Assembly (NCBI GenBank): GCA_934176955.1
Contig: CAKPOS010000004.1
Coordinates: forward strand, 1-64,000
Direction of reading: 5' to 3'
DNA: 64,000 bases
Origin: an uncultured Bacilli bacterium
GTDB taxonomy: Bacteria; Bacillota_I; Bacilli_A; RF39; UBA660
Below are positions 36,047 through 45,078 of this stretch, one piece after another (positions within the stretch are counted from its first letter, which is position 1; each line of letters begins with the position of its first letter). The notes under the pieces are model-generated. The model ran no database searches. It was not told the DNA's origin and saw only the letters and a program-made list of their open reading frames with translations. The translations under genes were made by a program, and so were the position numbers.

Positions 36047-37591
36047 ATGAAGGAAAATAATGAGTTAAAGCGTTTAAATGAAATGAAGAATATTTTATTA
36101 AAATATGATTTAACTAAAGGAATTACGCCTGATAAAGTAGTTAATATTTTAGAAGAATTAGGGCCAACTTTTATTAAATTAGGACAAATATTATCGACGA
36201 GGATTGATTTAATTCCTAAAGAATATTGTGAGGCATTGTCTAAACTTCGGGGGAATACAAAAAAATTAGAAAAAGAAGAAGTTATAGATATTTTAAAAGA
36301 TAATTATGAGGAGATAAATGAGGTTTTTTCTTCTATTGATGAATGTGTTGGTTCGGCTTCTATTGCCCAGGTACATTTGGCTACGCTAACGAATGGGAAA
36401 AAAGTTGTGGTAAAGGTATGTCGTCCAAATGTTTATGAACAAATGGTATTGGATGTTCAGTTATCTAAGAAGGTTGTTCGTCTTTTACATTTGAATCATT
36501 TAATTAAGGCTGTTGATTTATCTTCTATGTTAGATGAAATGTTAGCCGTATCTAAAGAAGAGAGTAATCTTTTAATTGAACTAGATCATTTGGTAAAATT
36601 TAGAGCGTTAAATTCTCAGGAAGAGGGGATTGATGTTCCTTTTGTTTATCAAGAGTTTTGTACGAAACAAGTACTTGTAATGGAATATATTAAAGGAATT
36701 AAGATAAATGATGTTTCTAGGTTAAAAGAGAAGGGATATTCTTTAGAAGAGATTTCTTATCTTCTTAGTAATCATTATATGAAGCAAGCATTAGTGGATG
36801 GTTTTTTTCATGCTGATCCTCATCCTGATAATTTAATTGTTAGGAAAGATAAAATTACTTATCTTGATCTTGGTATGGTTGGTGTTTTATCTAGTAATGA
36901 TAGGGAATTGTTAAAAAGATGTATTCGTAGTATTGTAGATGAAGATTATTATGAGGTTTCTAAAATATTAGTCATGATGTCTAATGTGCGAAATACTGTA
37001 GATATGGAAAAATTAGAAAGTGATGTTTCTTCTATTTTGATGGAATATTCTAATCAAGATTTAAGTCATATTGATACGGCTAAATTTGTATCGAGTATGT
37101 TTATGATGCTTCAGAAGAATCATCTTCAGCTTCATTCTTCTATTACTATGCTTATTCGAGGAATTTGTGTGATTGAGGCTACGTTAGAAATATTAAATCC
37201 TAATCTTAATTTAGTAGAAGTTATTATGAATTATGTATTAAAAGAAGAGATGGTATTTGATTCTTCTAGAATAGCAGATGGGGCGAAAAAGATTGTTAAG
37301 AGTACAAAGAGTATGATTCAACTTCCTAGTGAGATTCATCAATTTTTGCAATTGTTTAATCGAGGAGAGGGAAAAGTTAAGTTAGAGATGTCAGCTTCTT
37401 CTCGTCAGGTGGATAAGTTAGAAAATTTGCTTCATGAATTTGTTATTGGATTGTTGGATGCTAGTTTGATTTTAGCTTATAGTTTAGAGCGGGATTTATT
37501 GGTTCGTCGGGTATTATTTTATTTTATTGTGATTCTTTCTATTTGGTTATTTATTAAGATGTTGATTGATTATATTCATAAAGGGTATTAG
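36047..37591 (+). CDS. AarF/UbiB/ABC1-family atypical kinase
   Basis: 514 residues. The family-specific KxGQ motif appears as GPTFIKLGQILSTR near 38-51, followed by the Ala-rich nucleotide loop region SIAQVHLA near 105, VVVKVCRP, the catalytic loop HADPHPDNLIV near 253 and YLDLGMVG near 273. Two membrane helices close the protein. Members bind ATP and affect isoprenoid-lipid biology; in organisms without ubiquinone the role is open. It is tail-to-tail with the amidase gene and overlaps it by four bases. Confidence 0.9.
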   Translation: MKENNELKRLNEMKNILLKYDLTKGITPDKVVNILEELGPTFIKLGQILSTRIDLIPKEYCEALSKLRGNTKKLEKEEVIDILKDNYEEINEVFSSIDECVGSASIAQVHLATLTNGKKVVVKVCRPNVYEQMVLDVQLSKKVVRLLHLNHLIKAVDLSSMLDEMLAVSKEESNLLIELDHLVKFRALNSQEEGIDVPFVYQEFCTKQVLVMEYIKGIKINDVSRLKEKGYSLEEISYLLSNHYMKQALVDGFFHADPHPDNLIVRKDKITYLDLGMVGVLSSNDRELLKRCIRSIVDEDYYEVSKILVMMSNVRNTVDMEKLESDVSSILMEYSNQDLSHIDTAKFVSSMFMMLQKNHLQLHSSITMLIRGICVIEATLEILNPNLNLVEVIMNYVLKEEMVFDSSRIADGAKKIVKSTKSMIQLPSEIHQFLQLFNRGEGKVKLEMSASSRQVDKLENLLHEFVIGLLDASLILAYSLERDLLVRRVLFYFIVILSIWLFIKMLIDYIHKGY

Positions 37592-38256
37592 GAATTGAAG
37601 TATTTTTCGATTCCTAGGGTAATATTTTTAATTAAGATATCTTGATAAGTGGTTTGTCTAATTTTATAATTATCGTTAGGATTACTAACGAAACCAGCTT
37701 CTACTAAGACTCCAGGAACTTTTAATTTGGAGTACATGTAGTAGCTGTTTTCTTTTTTATATTCACGGATATTTTTCATGTTTTCTTGCATGGTAGTGGT
37801 GATGACTTCGGCTATCTTTTTATTTTCTTTTAAGATGTTGCTATAAAATATTTGGATTCCATTCCATTTTGTACTTGGGCTTGCGTTAAGGTGCATGGAA
37901 ATATATAAATTAGCATTGGAATTATTGATGAGTTTAACTCTTGCATATAAATCATTTCTTTTTCTGTTATTGTTTGTTTTTGCTAGGTCATAGTCGCCTT
38001 TTCTGGTGTAGTATACGATTGCTCCTTTTTGAGAAAGGGCATTTCCTAGTTTTTGAGAGAGAAGGAGATTCATATCTTTTTCGTAAAAATTTTTGGAGAT
38101 TGCTCCAGAGTCTGGTCCTCCATGTCCTGGATCGATATAGATTGTTTTTCCTAAAAGTGTATAGTCTTTTATGGTAGCATTTACTTTAGAGAAACAAAAA
38201 ATACTGATAAAGAATAAGGCTATGATTAAAGTTTTATACTGTCTCATTGATTTCAC
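37588..38256 (-). CDS. N-acetylmuramoyl-L-alanine amidase (Amidase_3, CwlD-like)
   Basis: 222 residues. A signal peptide or anchor (about 8-26, ALFFISIFCFSKVNA) precedes a single Amidase_3 domain. Zinc ligands are visible: the His of IDPGHGGPDSGA near 42, the Glu of KDMN-type region and the His of ISMHLNAS near 122. The second catalytic Glu is in VEAGFVSNPND near 187. The length matches CwlD, which cuts spore-cortex peptidoglycan, but general wall hydrolysis is also possible. No extra wall-binding domain. Confidence 0.88.
   Translation of the reverse strand: MKSMRQYKTLIIALFFISIFCFSKVNATIKDYTLLGKTIYIDPGHGGPDSGAISKNFYEKDMNLLLSQKLGNALSQKGAIVYYTRKGDYDLAKTNNNRKRNDLYARVKLINNSNANLYISMHLNASPSTKWNGIQIFYSNILKENKKIAEVITTTMQENMKNIREYKKENSYYMYSKLKVPGVLVEAGFVSNPNDNYKIRQTTYQDILIKNITLGIEKYFNS
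38193..38214 (-). repeat. 22-mer repeat copy 2 (in amidase signal sequence)
   Basis: On the minus strand the same 22 bases encode part of FFISIFC in the amidase signal segment; with one extra base it matches copy 3 over 23 bases. Confidence 0.6.
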
Positions 38257-38285
38257 CTATTTAAGTATATGATAGAATTAAAAAT

Positions 38286-38335
38286 AACTTTACTTTTATA
38301 CAACATCTGTTATTTTGTTCTCTAAAAGTAAAGTT
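38286..38335 (-). other. Long stem-loop upstream of the amidase gene
   Basis: aactttactttt (38286-38297) and aaaagtaaagtt (38324-38335) pair perfectly over 12 bp, enclosing a 26-base loop. On the minus strand it ends in attttt, about 30 bases before the amidase start. It could be a terminator for the decayed genes upstream or a leader structure. Confidence 0.45.
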
Positions 38336-38340
38336 TAGTT

Positions 38341-38466
38341 CTAATTTTTATGATTATTCCCTTTATATTTTGTATATCTTCCTCCAGAAATTTTGATAAT
38401 TTTATCTTCATTAAGTAATTTATTTAAGACTCTCTCAATATAGTTGATGCAAATAAATGATATAGT
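38341..38466 (-). pseudogene. C-terminal remnant of a winged-helix-like protein
   Basis: An open frame without any start codon translates to about 41 residues, including NYIERVLNKLLNEDKIIKIS and then GGRYTKYKGNN. The pattern V-L-x-K-L-x-x-E-x-K-I-x-K-x-x-x-G-R-Y resembles the end of a winged-helix domain as in some antitoxin-type regulators. It has no upstream continuation, so I read it as a decayed gene end. It is very tentative. Confidence 0.35.
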
Positions 38467-38502
38467 TTATGGGAATAAAATACTGAAATAAACTTTTAGT
38501 CA

Positions 38503-39117
38503 TTATTTTTTTATTCCTTTTTGTCCTTGATTATAAAATATTTTTTCACATAATTGTACTTCTTGAAGTTTTTGTTCCTTTGTTTTAAAATTATTAGTCA
38601 TAGGATCATCTATAGGGGTAGCGTCTTTATTTTTATAATGTTCGTTGTAATTTTTGTTTAAAAATATTTTTCCATCGTAAAATGCTCCAATGATATATTC
38701 GGGAGGAAAGCCTCAGCTACCATCTTTTTGGGTTTCTAATATTCCTTGATTTCCCTTTATTGCTTCATTTGGTAAAGATAGAATGATGGTAACATAATTG
38801 GGATGATGATACAAAAGGGCAGAAACAAAAGTAGTAATAGGAGCAACTGTATTGGTAAGACTTTTTGATTTTTGATAATAAAAATCACTATTATTATATA
38901 ATCTATTGGAAAAAAAGCTATTGATATTATGATTGTTTGTATTATGTAAGCCTATTGTTCTTTCATCTTCTAAATATAAGTGCTTAAAAAATTCAAATTG
39001 TTCATTAGTTAATTCAGTATCATCTATTGCCTCTTTTAAAAAAGTAATATAATTGTCTGATGGAGATTTTTCCGTTATTTTTCTTTTTAATTGAATTAAA
39101 TATTCTTTTAAATTCAT
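38503..39117 (-). pseudogene. Hypothetical gene interrupted by an in-frame TGA
   Basis: From the ATG at 39117 (site gaaaggaaga), 134 residues are read, ending QKDGS and then TGA at 38713-38715. The same frame stays open for 69 further codons (GGFPPEYIIGAFYDGKIFLN and so on) to a TAA at 38503. The second part has no start or ribosome site of its own and looks like the natural C-terminus. A nonsense mutation is the simplest reading, since TGA is a normal stop elsewhere in the window. The protein family is not recognised; it is mostly helical and soluble. Confidence 0.55.
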
Positions 39118-39193
39118 GTTTATCTTCTTCCTTTCTTATTTTTCTTAATTTTATTATAACACAAATTTTTTTCTTTTTTCTTTTTTTTATTTG

Positions 39194-39202
39194 TGATATA
39201 AT
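39194..39202 (+). promoter_or_regulatory. Extended -10 element upstream of a small membrane-protein gene
   Basis: TGA-TATAAT at 39194-39202, 35 bases before the start codon at 39238, preceded by a long T-rich tract. Confidence 0.4.
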
Positions 39203-39237
39203 TTAAATATAAATAAAGAATAGATAGGTGGTTTTTT

Positions 39238-39600
39238 ATGGAGAAAGTTTATTTAAAATATGATGATGTACGACCATGTGTAGAGTGTGATTATGGTTTT
39301 GTAAAAGAAATGTTATATTTAGGATTTTTGTATCCTTTTCGTAAAGGGGATATGAAATTTTTTGGAATTATGTTTTCTTTACAACTTGCTGTTTGTATTT
39401 TGATTATTATTTTAGTTCCAGTACCAATAATATTTTTATTGCCTTTATGTATAATGATGATTATGATTATTAATTTGCTATTTGCTTGTAATTATAATTT
39501 ACTTGTTATTGAGAGTTTATTAAAAGAAGGGTATTATCCGATGGATTATCATTCTTCGGATAAATTAATTAAAAAAGGAATTTACTTTAAATTACAGTAA
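39238..39600 (+). CDS. Small two-helix membrane protein, unknown function
   Basis: 120 residues. The N-terminal 45 are soluble (KYDDVRPCVECDYGFVKEML), then PFRKGD before two hydrophobic helices near 48-87, and a C-terminal cytoplasmic piece with VIESLLKEGYYP. This resembles the DUF2628 kind of architecture, with a basic patch before the helices and an L-L-x-x-G-Y-x-P tail, but I do not claim the family. Site gataggtgg upstream. It converges with the acetyltransferase gene. Confidence 0.65.
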   Translation: MEKVYLKYDDVRPCVECDYGFVKEMLYLGFLYPFRKGDMKFFGIMFSLQLAVCILIIILVPVPIIFLLPLCIMMIMIINLLFACNYNLLVIESLLKEGYYPMDYHSSDKLIKKGIYFKLQ

Positions 39601-39607
39601 GTTCCTT

Positions 39608-40009
39608 TTAAATATCTTTATTAAGAAAAACCGTATCAATTATGGTAAAATTATTTTTTTGATATAATTGATGAGCATATTTTCTTTTTTCATTAGAAGT
39701 CAAATTAATTTTTGTGGCTTTTTGTTCTTTACAATATTGAATGATTTCTTTTAAAAAATAATCTCCATATCCCTTATTTTGTTCTTTTGGAGTGATACAA
39801 AAACTATTAAGATAAGCAATTTTTTCGCCTTCAAGTAAGTTATCAATAAAATTAATTTGGCAAAGTCCAATTAATTCTTGTTCTTGATATAATCCAATTA
39901 AGTTTTTATCTGGTTGAAAGTTATCATTTTTCTTATTGAGATGGAAGCATTCATTATAAATTTGTAAAGCTTTTTTGTTATCTTGTTTTTCTACTTCTTT
40001 TATTTTCAT
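39608..40009 (-). CDS. GNAT-family N-acetyltransferase
   Basis: 133 residues. The acetyl-CoA site appears as CITPKEQNKGYGDYFLKEII near 72-91 (Q/R-x-x-G-x-G/A signature as NKGYGD), preceded by the beta4 strand IAYLNSFCI and followed by INLTSNEKRKYAHQLYQKNN. The substrate is unknown. Its start overlaps the end of the phospholipase-like gene by four bases, so they form one transcription unit. Confidence 0.85.
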   Translation of the reverse strand: MKIKEVEKQDNKKALQIYNECFHLNKKNDNFQPDKNLIGLYQEQELIGLCQINFIDNLLEGEKIAYLNSFCITPKEQNKGYGDYFLKEIIQYCKEQKATKINLTSNEKRKYAHQLYQKNNFTIIDTVFLNKDI

Positions 40010-40992
40010 TTTGATTTCCTCTTTCTAAAATACTGATAGGATACTTTCTCTTTACAAGGAAGTCCTGTTACGTAAGATAAGTCTTTAAAGATTTTGTTGA
40101 TTTGATTTTGTGTAATTTCTTTTTGTTCTAGTAGTTTATTGGTATCATTGATTGCTTTTATTGCTTTTTTTTCGGCTTCTTCAAATAAGTCTAGAAAAGA
40201 AGTTGTAAAATATTTATGATTATCCCATGGATAGCACCATTCTTGGTGTTCTAAATTTAAGTATTCTAATCCAATATCATTGGTGTGATATGATAATTCT
40301 TCTAATCTGGTTGTCCATTTTGGGGTAATAGTATCTATTGTTTTATAGATTTTTTGTTTATATCCTAATGGGTCATAGTTGATGTAACGAAAGAATTTTT
40401 GCATATACCAAATTGATTTTTCATATAATTGACTACTATTTTTTAAGTGATAAGTTTCTTCGATAGAAAAATCAATACAGTTCTTTAATTCTTTAGAGAA
40501 TGATTTTACTTGAAAAATATACTGATGTGGTTTAAAGAATAGGGGATTTTCTTTTAATTTTTCTTGAATAAAATAAGAATCAATTCGATATTCTATTTTT
40601 TGATGTAGGGTATTAGAAGAATAAGTACTTTTATCTTTTTTGTCAAATAATCCAGCATAGTAATTAATATAGGGATGAGCGGTTAAGTCTAAGTAATAGT
40701 GACAAATATAACCATAAAGATAAGAAATAACTTCAGGATGATTTTCTAAGTGATTCTTTTTGATATAAAAAATGATATTAGAAAAGAATTTTTTTGTTTC
40801 TTGTGTATGCATTTGATATTGTATCTTTTTTCCTTTTGTTCCTATTAAAAAATGATAAAACATAAAAGGATCTGGTCCTTGGGAAAATAATTTGAAGTAT
40901 TCTAGTTTATCTTGAATTTTTTTTCTACTTTCTTGATTTATTTTTTGATAGACACTACAGGCAAAGTAAGCGTGAGTTACTGAACTTGGCAT
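40006..40992 (-). CDS. Zinc-dependent phospholipase C-like protein
   Basis: 328 residues. The start MPSSVTHAYFACSVY has the N-terminal H of the Zn_dep_PLPC family (PF00882), then GPDPFMFYHF near 55 and GYICHYYLDLTAHPYINYY near 110-128 with the H-x3-D and H residues that bind zinc. No signal peptide is seen, unlike the secreted clostridial alpha-toxins, so this may be an intracellular metal-dependent hydrolase. The substrate is unknown. Confidence 0.82.
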   Translation of the reverse strand: MPSSVTHAYFACSVYQKINQESRKKIQDKLEYFKLFSQGPDPFMFYHFLIGTKGKKIQYQMHTQETKKFFSNIIFYIKKNHLENHPEVISYLYGYICHYYLDLTAHPYINYYAGLFDKKDKSTYSSNTLHQKIEYRIDSYFIQEKLKENPLFFKPHQYIFQVKSFSKELKNCIDFSIEETYHLKNSSQLYEKSIWYMQKFFRYINYDPLGYKQKIYKTIDTITPKWTTRLEELSYHTNDIGLEYLNLEHQEWCYPWDNHKYFTTSFLDLFEEAEKKAIKAINDTNKLLEQKEITQNQINKIFKDLSYVTGLPCKEKVSYQYFRKRKSK

Positions 40993-40999
40993 GATATTC

Positions 41000-42457
41000 C
41001 TACTTTCTATACGGTTTTTTTATTTTTCTTTTTTGATGAATAAAAATACTATCTAGTGCATTTATATTTTCTTCATAGACTCTTTCTATATTTTCTTTAT
41101 CTCCATAAGGACCTAGAGGATTTCCTCCCATTTTAGAGAGTTCAATTAATAATACTCCTGGGTAAGTTTTTCTTAAATAATCTCCATATCCTGTAAGGCT
41201 ACTTTCATCTAATAGTTGATATTGGGTTTTTTGGTTGTAATAGAAGGCTAATTCTTGATTGTATTGAAGTATATTATGATAAGTTTTATCAGATAAGGCA
41301 TCTTGATTCGGTTGATAATAAATCATTCCTCCTGTTCCATGATAAAGTAGCGTCATTAAGTATCTTTTTTGTTGAATAGAATCTTGAATTAAAGCTTCTA
41401 GGATAAGATTTTCTTTTTCATAAGTAAAATAATCGATTTTTCTGGAAGAAGTACCAATAGGACCAGGAACATATTTTCGAATATTATTTTTAGGATTTGG
41501 TCCATAAATAATTTTATTTTCTTGTCTTAATAGATATCCGGGATTAAATTTTGAATTAGCGTTAAGATTAACACCAGAACCTGTAGCGTCAAAATTAATT
41601 TGGCTTCCTTTTGGTTGCTGCCAATCTTCTAACATCGTTTTCACTTCTTTTTCTAAGATAGGATTATATAAAGAAGTAGGAGAGGAGTCTTTAAACATGT
41701 CTTGATATAATTTATTAATGGTAGCTTTTTCTTTTTCTTGAATACATAATTGATAACATACATCTTTTAATTCTTGAAGAAAAAAGAAAAACATTTGGTC
41801 TTGAATAGAATGAATGAGAATTGAATCTTCTGCTTTCTTAATTGCAATCATTAATTCTTGATATAATTCTTTTTTTGTAGCAGTAGGTTTAATTTGATTC
41901 ATCTGTTGATTCAAAATTTCTATTTGAGGAAAAGTTCTTGCTTGATTTAATACTGACCATTTAGGATTCGTTTGGATAAATGTTTTTATTTTTTCTGATA
42001 AATTTTCTTTAGAATCATTAGAAAATACTTTAGATAATTCTTCTATTGCTTTACTAACAATCATATCTGTTCGATATTTTAAGTAATATTCATAAGACTT
42101 TTGGGTAAACTCTTCTTCTTTAATTTCACGAAAAGTATTAGTAGCAATATCATATCCTTCAGGATTTTGCAAAGGAAGTATTTTTAGGGTAAAAACATTT
42201 GGATCAAAGCCTTTTAAATGAGGAATATTTTCGATAAAATGGAGAATAAAATCAGTTGAGATAATTTCACTTCCATGGGATCCTGCGACAAAAAAGATAT
42301 CTTTTTCTCCAAACCCTACTGTAATGTAATCAATTCCATAATGATAAGTAGTTTGTCCTAAAGTATATTTTTTTAGTCCTAACGCAGTTAATTTGGGATT
42401 AGTTGTAATTTTATTTAGTTTATTTTGATACTCTTGGTAGTTAATTTTGTTGTTCAT
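41000..42457 (-). CDS. M14-family zinc carboxypeptidase-like protein
   Basis: 485 residues. The zinc motif H-x-x-E is seen in VAGSHGSEI near 76-84, PLQNPEGYD near 110 fits the following substrate-side loop, GVNLNANSKFNPG near 300 matches the N-R-N/N-x-N region, YHGTGGMIYY near 376 carries the third zinc His, and LIELSKMGG near 445 the catalytic Glu. A helical insertion of about 150 residues (about 125-275) is unusual. No signal peptide. Located directly downstream of murE with overlapping ends, it may act on wall-peptide fragments (inference). Confidence 0.82.
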   Translation of the reverse strand: MNNKINYQEYQNKLNKITTNPKLTALGLKKYTLGQTTYHYGIDYITVGFGEKDIFFVAGSHGSEIISTDFILHFIENIPHLKGFDPNVFTLKILPLQNPEGYDIATNTFREIKEEEFTQKSYEYYLKYRTDMIVSKAIEELSKVFSNDSKENLSEKIKTFIQTNPKWSVLNQARTFPQIEILNQQMNQIKPTATKKELYQELMIAIKKAEDSILIHSIQDQMFFFFLQELKDVCYQLCIQEKEKATINKLYQDMFKDSSPTSLYNPILEKEVKTMLEDWQQPKGSQINFDATGSGVNLNANSKFNPGYLLRQENKIIYGPNPKNNIRKYVPGPIGTSSRKIDYFTYEKENLILEALIQDSIQQKRYLMTLLYHGTGGMIYYQPNQDALSDKTYHNILQYNQELAFYYNQKTQYQLLDESSLTGYGDYLRKTYPGVLLIELSKMGGNPLGPYGDKENIERVYEENINALDSIFIHQKRKIKKPYRK

Positions 42458-43919
42458 TTTTTTGCTCCTTTAGAAAAGTGTTAATGATTTCTTTTTCATT
42501 GAAGTCATATTTTTCTCCTTTAATTTCTTGATAAGTTTCATGTCCTTTTCCTAGAAGAAGAATGATATCATTTTGTGTAGCATTTTTTAGGGCATAGTAA
42601 ATGGCTTCTTTTCTATCTTTAATGATAATATATTTTCCTTTAACTTCTTCTATTCCTTCAACAATATTTTGATTAATCTCATCAATATCATCGCATCTAG
42701 GATTATCGGTGGTAATAATTGAAAAGTCAGATAATGTTCCTGCGGTAGTACCTAATTCTTTTCTTCTTTCACGGCTTCTTCCTCCACCGCATCCAAATAG
42801 GGTAATTATTCGATTAGGATGATATTCTCTCATCGTTTTGATGATACTTTCCATACTAATTTTATTATGTGCAAAATCAATAATAACTTTATTCTGATGA
42901 CCAATATTGATAATTTCACATCTTCCTAGTACATGAAACTGAGAAAGGCCTTCTTTGATATCAGTTATTTTGGTATCTAGTAAAAGAGAAAGAAGAATTG
43001 CTGCTGTTGCATTATAAGCAGAGAAGTTTCCAGGAGCAGGAATTTGGAAAGTATCATGAATTTTCCCACTTAATTGGAAGGTAGTTCCTAAAAAATCTTT
43101 TTCATGAGTTTGCGTAATTTTATCAATTTGTAAGTCACAATCTTTAGAACCATAAGTATAAATTGAACAAGCATTATCTTGAATCATGATGGAATAAGCA
43201 GGATCATCTTTATTTAAAATACCTACTTTAGTTTGGGTAAATAATTTTCTTTTCGAATTTTGATAATCTTCATAAGTAGGGTGTTCTCTTGGTCCAATAT
43301 GGTCTAAAGATAAATTAGTAAAGATTGCATAATCAAAGAAAATATTATTTACTCTTCCTACTTTTAGGGCTTGACTTGAAACTTCCATTACTAAATATTT
43401 GGTTTTTTTATCAACCATTTCTCTCATGTATTTTTGAATTTGATAAGATTCTGGAGTGGTATTTTTATGTGGGATAAGTTTTCCATCAATAATCGTGCCA
43501 ATTGTTCCAATAATTCCTACTTTTTCTCCTTTTTGCTCTAAAATATTTTTAATCATCCAAGAAGTAGAAGTTTTTCCTTTGGTTCCTGTGATAGCAATTT
43601 TAATTAAATTATTTGCTGGATGATGAAAGAGATTAGCACTTAAGTAAGATAATGTTGTTCTTGTATCTTTTACTTTAATGATGGTAATGCTTTTATCTAT
43701 TTTTTCGTTTATTTCTTGACAAATGATAATGCAGTTACATCCTTTTTGAATGGCATTTTGAATATATTGGTGTCCGTTGGTATCTATTCCAATTAAGCAA
43801 ACGAAGGCATCTTTCTTTTTAATTTCTCTAGAGTCATAGCAAATATCATTAACTTCTATATTGATATCTCCTTGGATAAATTTATAGTCTATTCCTTTTA
43901 ATATTTCTTTTAGTGTCAT
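42441..43919 (-). CDS. murE: UDP-N-acetylmuramoyl-tripeptide synthetase MurE
   Basis: 492 residues, normal for MurE. Seen: ITGTKGKTSTSWM (ATP loop) near 109, NTTPES near 153, VMEVSSQAL near 178, the ATPase/ligase GCGGGRSRERR near 376 and the DNPR motif near 401, which in this family selects meso-diaminopimelate rather than lysine. It adds the third amino acid to the cytoplasmic peptidoglycan precursor. An agaggaag site precedes the ATG. Confidence 0.94.
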   Translation of the reverse strand: MTLKEILKGIDYKFIQGDINIEVNDICYDSREIKKKDAFVCLIGIDTNGHQYIQNAIQKGCNCIIICQEINEKIDKSITIIKVKDTRTTLSYLSANLFHHPANNLIKIAITGTKGKTSTSWMIKNILEQKGEKVGIIGTIGTIIDGKLIPHKNTTPESYQIQKYMREMVDKKTKYLVMEVSSQALKVGRVNNIFFDYAIFTNLSLDHIGPREHPTYEDYQNSKRKLFTQTKVGILNKDDPAYSIMIQDNACSIYTYGSKDCDLQIDKITQTHEKDFLGTTFQLSGKIHDTFQIPAPGNFSAYNATAAILLSLLLDTKITDIKEGLSQFHVLGRCEIINIGHQNKVIIDFAHNKISMESIIKTMREYHPNRIITLFGCGGGRSRERRKELGTTAGTLSDFSIITTDNPRCDDIDEINQNIVEGIEEVKGKYIIIKDRKEAIYYALKNATQNDIILLLGKGHETYQEIKGEKYDFNEKEIINTFLKEQKNEQQN

Positions 43920-43994
43920 TTTATCTTCCTCTTTTCTTAAAATACTTCATTATTTATTTCCTTTAGAATAAGGAAAAAGAGTAGGTAAGTACTC

Positions 43995-44564
43995 TTATAG
44001 TTTAAAATCATTAAAGTCATCATCTGACATATCTTTTCTATCGAAAAATAATTTTTCTTCATATTTACATAACTTTGCTACAATATTTGTAGGAAATAAT
44101 TTTACTAATTTATTATATTCAGCAATATGTCGATTATAATATTCTTTACTTACAATCAAACTTTCATCTAAGTCTTCTAATTTTTTTGTAATTTCTATCA
44201 TTTTTTTACTTTCTTTTAAAAAATCATATTTTTCTTTTAAAGTAAGAAAGTTATTTTCTGCTTCTATTAATTTACGATCAAGATCAAAATTAGATATTTT
44301 TTTTGTTCGTAGTCTTACAATTTCTTCAAACATCTTTTTATCTTTTTCTTCTTCAATTTTATCGTTTCCTTTAATCATAGAAACACATTTATTAATTGTA
44401 TCATATTTATTTCTTAAATGGTTATCAATATTTGCCTCCACTTCATTAATTCGAATAATATAATCTTGAAGCTTATTATAAAGTGTGGTATAAATACCAA
44501 TAATAATACAAATGACTAAAATCATTCCTAATAAAACTAACATTAATGAATCCAATGTACTCAC
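43995..44564 (-). CDS. lemA: LemA-family protein
   Basis: 189 residues with an N-terminal membrane helix (about 6-27) and a long helical domain. YNKLQDYIIRINEVEANIDNHL near 28-49 corresponds to the family's V-x-x-A-W-x-x-I-D-V-x-L-K-R opening, and YNKLVKLFPTNIVA near 155 to the conserved Y-N-x-x-P end. The annotated GTG is too close to aggaag; a TTG at 44555 is as likely. It has its own promoter at 44577-44606. Confidence 0.8.
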   Translation of the reverse strand: MSTLDSLMLVLLGMILVICIIIGIYTTLYNKLQDYIIRINEVEANIDNHLRNKYDTINKCVSMIKGNDKIEEEKDKKMFEEIVRLRTKKISNFDLDRKLIEAENNFLTLKEKYDFLKESKKMIEITKKLEDLDESLIVSKEYYNRHIAEYNKLVKLFPTNIVAKLCKYEEKLFFDRKDMSDDDFNDFKL

Positions 44565-44576
44565 TTCCTAAGTATT

Positions 44577-44606
44577 ATTATAGCAAAAAATGTTTTCATT
44601 TGTAAA
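44577..44606 (-). promoter_or_regulatory. Promoter of the lemA-like gene
   Basis: On the minus strand, TTTACA (44601-44606), an 18-base spacer ending in TGC, and TATAAT (44577-44582). Confidence 0.6.
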
Positions 44607-44629
44607 TGTCTATTTTTCTATTTTACAGT

Positions 44630-45013
44630 TTAGTTTGGGGGAAGATAATATTCTTTTTTATAATTAATAGGTTCTTCAAAAGTAACAAAGTCAAGATAAA
44701 TCATTAAAATTAAATACCATTCTCCTGTATTAGGATTAGAAACAATTAAATGATCTTTTCCTGATTGTTCAATAATTCCTTCAAATACTCGGTCTTGCCA
44801 TTCGATAGAGCCAGGAACAGTAACATGAAATTTAGCTTTTTTTCCTCGATTTAATCGTAAAATATTTTCAATATAAGATTGTTCATCAGGAATATTAGAA
44901 GTATTGTACATGGCATTTGGTAATTGGGTTTGGTCATAAGTGGGAACATTACTTTGAGAAGAAGATGGATTTAAATAATTAGGATTAGGATAATAAGCAT
45001 TATTATTCATCAA
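44630..45013 (-). CDS. gerQ: GerQ-like spore coat protein
   Basis: 127 residues. The first 40 are Asn/Pro/Tyr-rich and disordered (MMNNNAYYPNPNYLN). The C-terminal part has SYIENILRLNRGKKAKFHVT near 46-65, SIEWQDRVFEGIIEQSGKDH near 70 and YLDFVTFEEPI near 105, the pattern of GerQ (YwdL), a coat protein cross-linked by transglutaminase and needed for CwlJ function in Bacillus. Its presence hints at spore formation or a reused GerQ domain. Convincing domain match. Confidence 0.87.
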   Translation of the reverse strand: MMNNNAYYPNPNYLNPSSSQSNVPTYDQTQLPNAMYNTSNIPDEQSYIENILRLNRGKKAKFHVTVPGSIEWQDRVFEGIIEQSGKDHLIVSNPNTGEWYLILMIYLDFVTFEEPINYKKEYYLPPN

Positions 45014-45078
45014 AAAACTCCTTTCTTTAACAATAACAGTATATGAAATGAAAAAAAGAGTATGACAAAAAAACTATA

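Noticed and set aside
38713..38715. TGA read as tryptophan (code 4)
   Set aside because: TGA ends cdd, the HD hydrolase and others at sensible positions with overlapping starts, and Trp is coded by TGG throughout.
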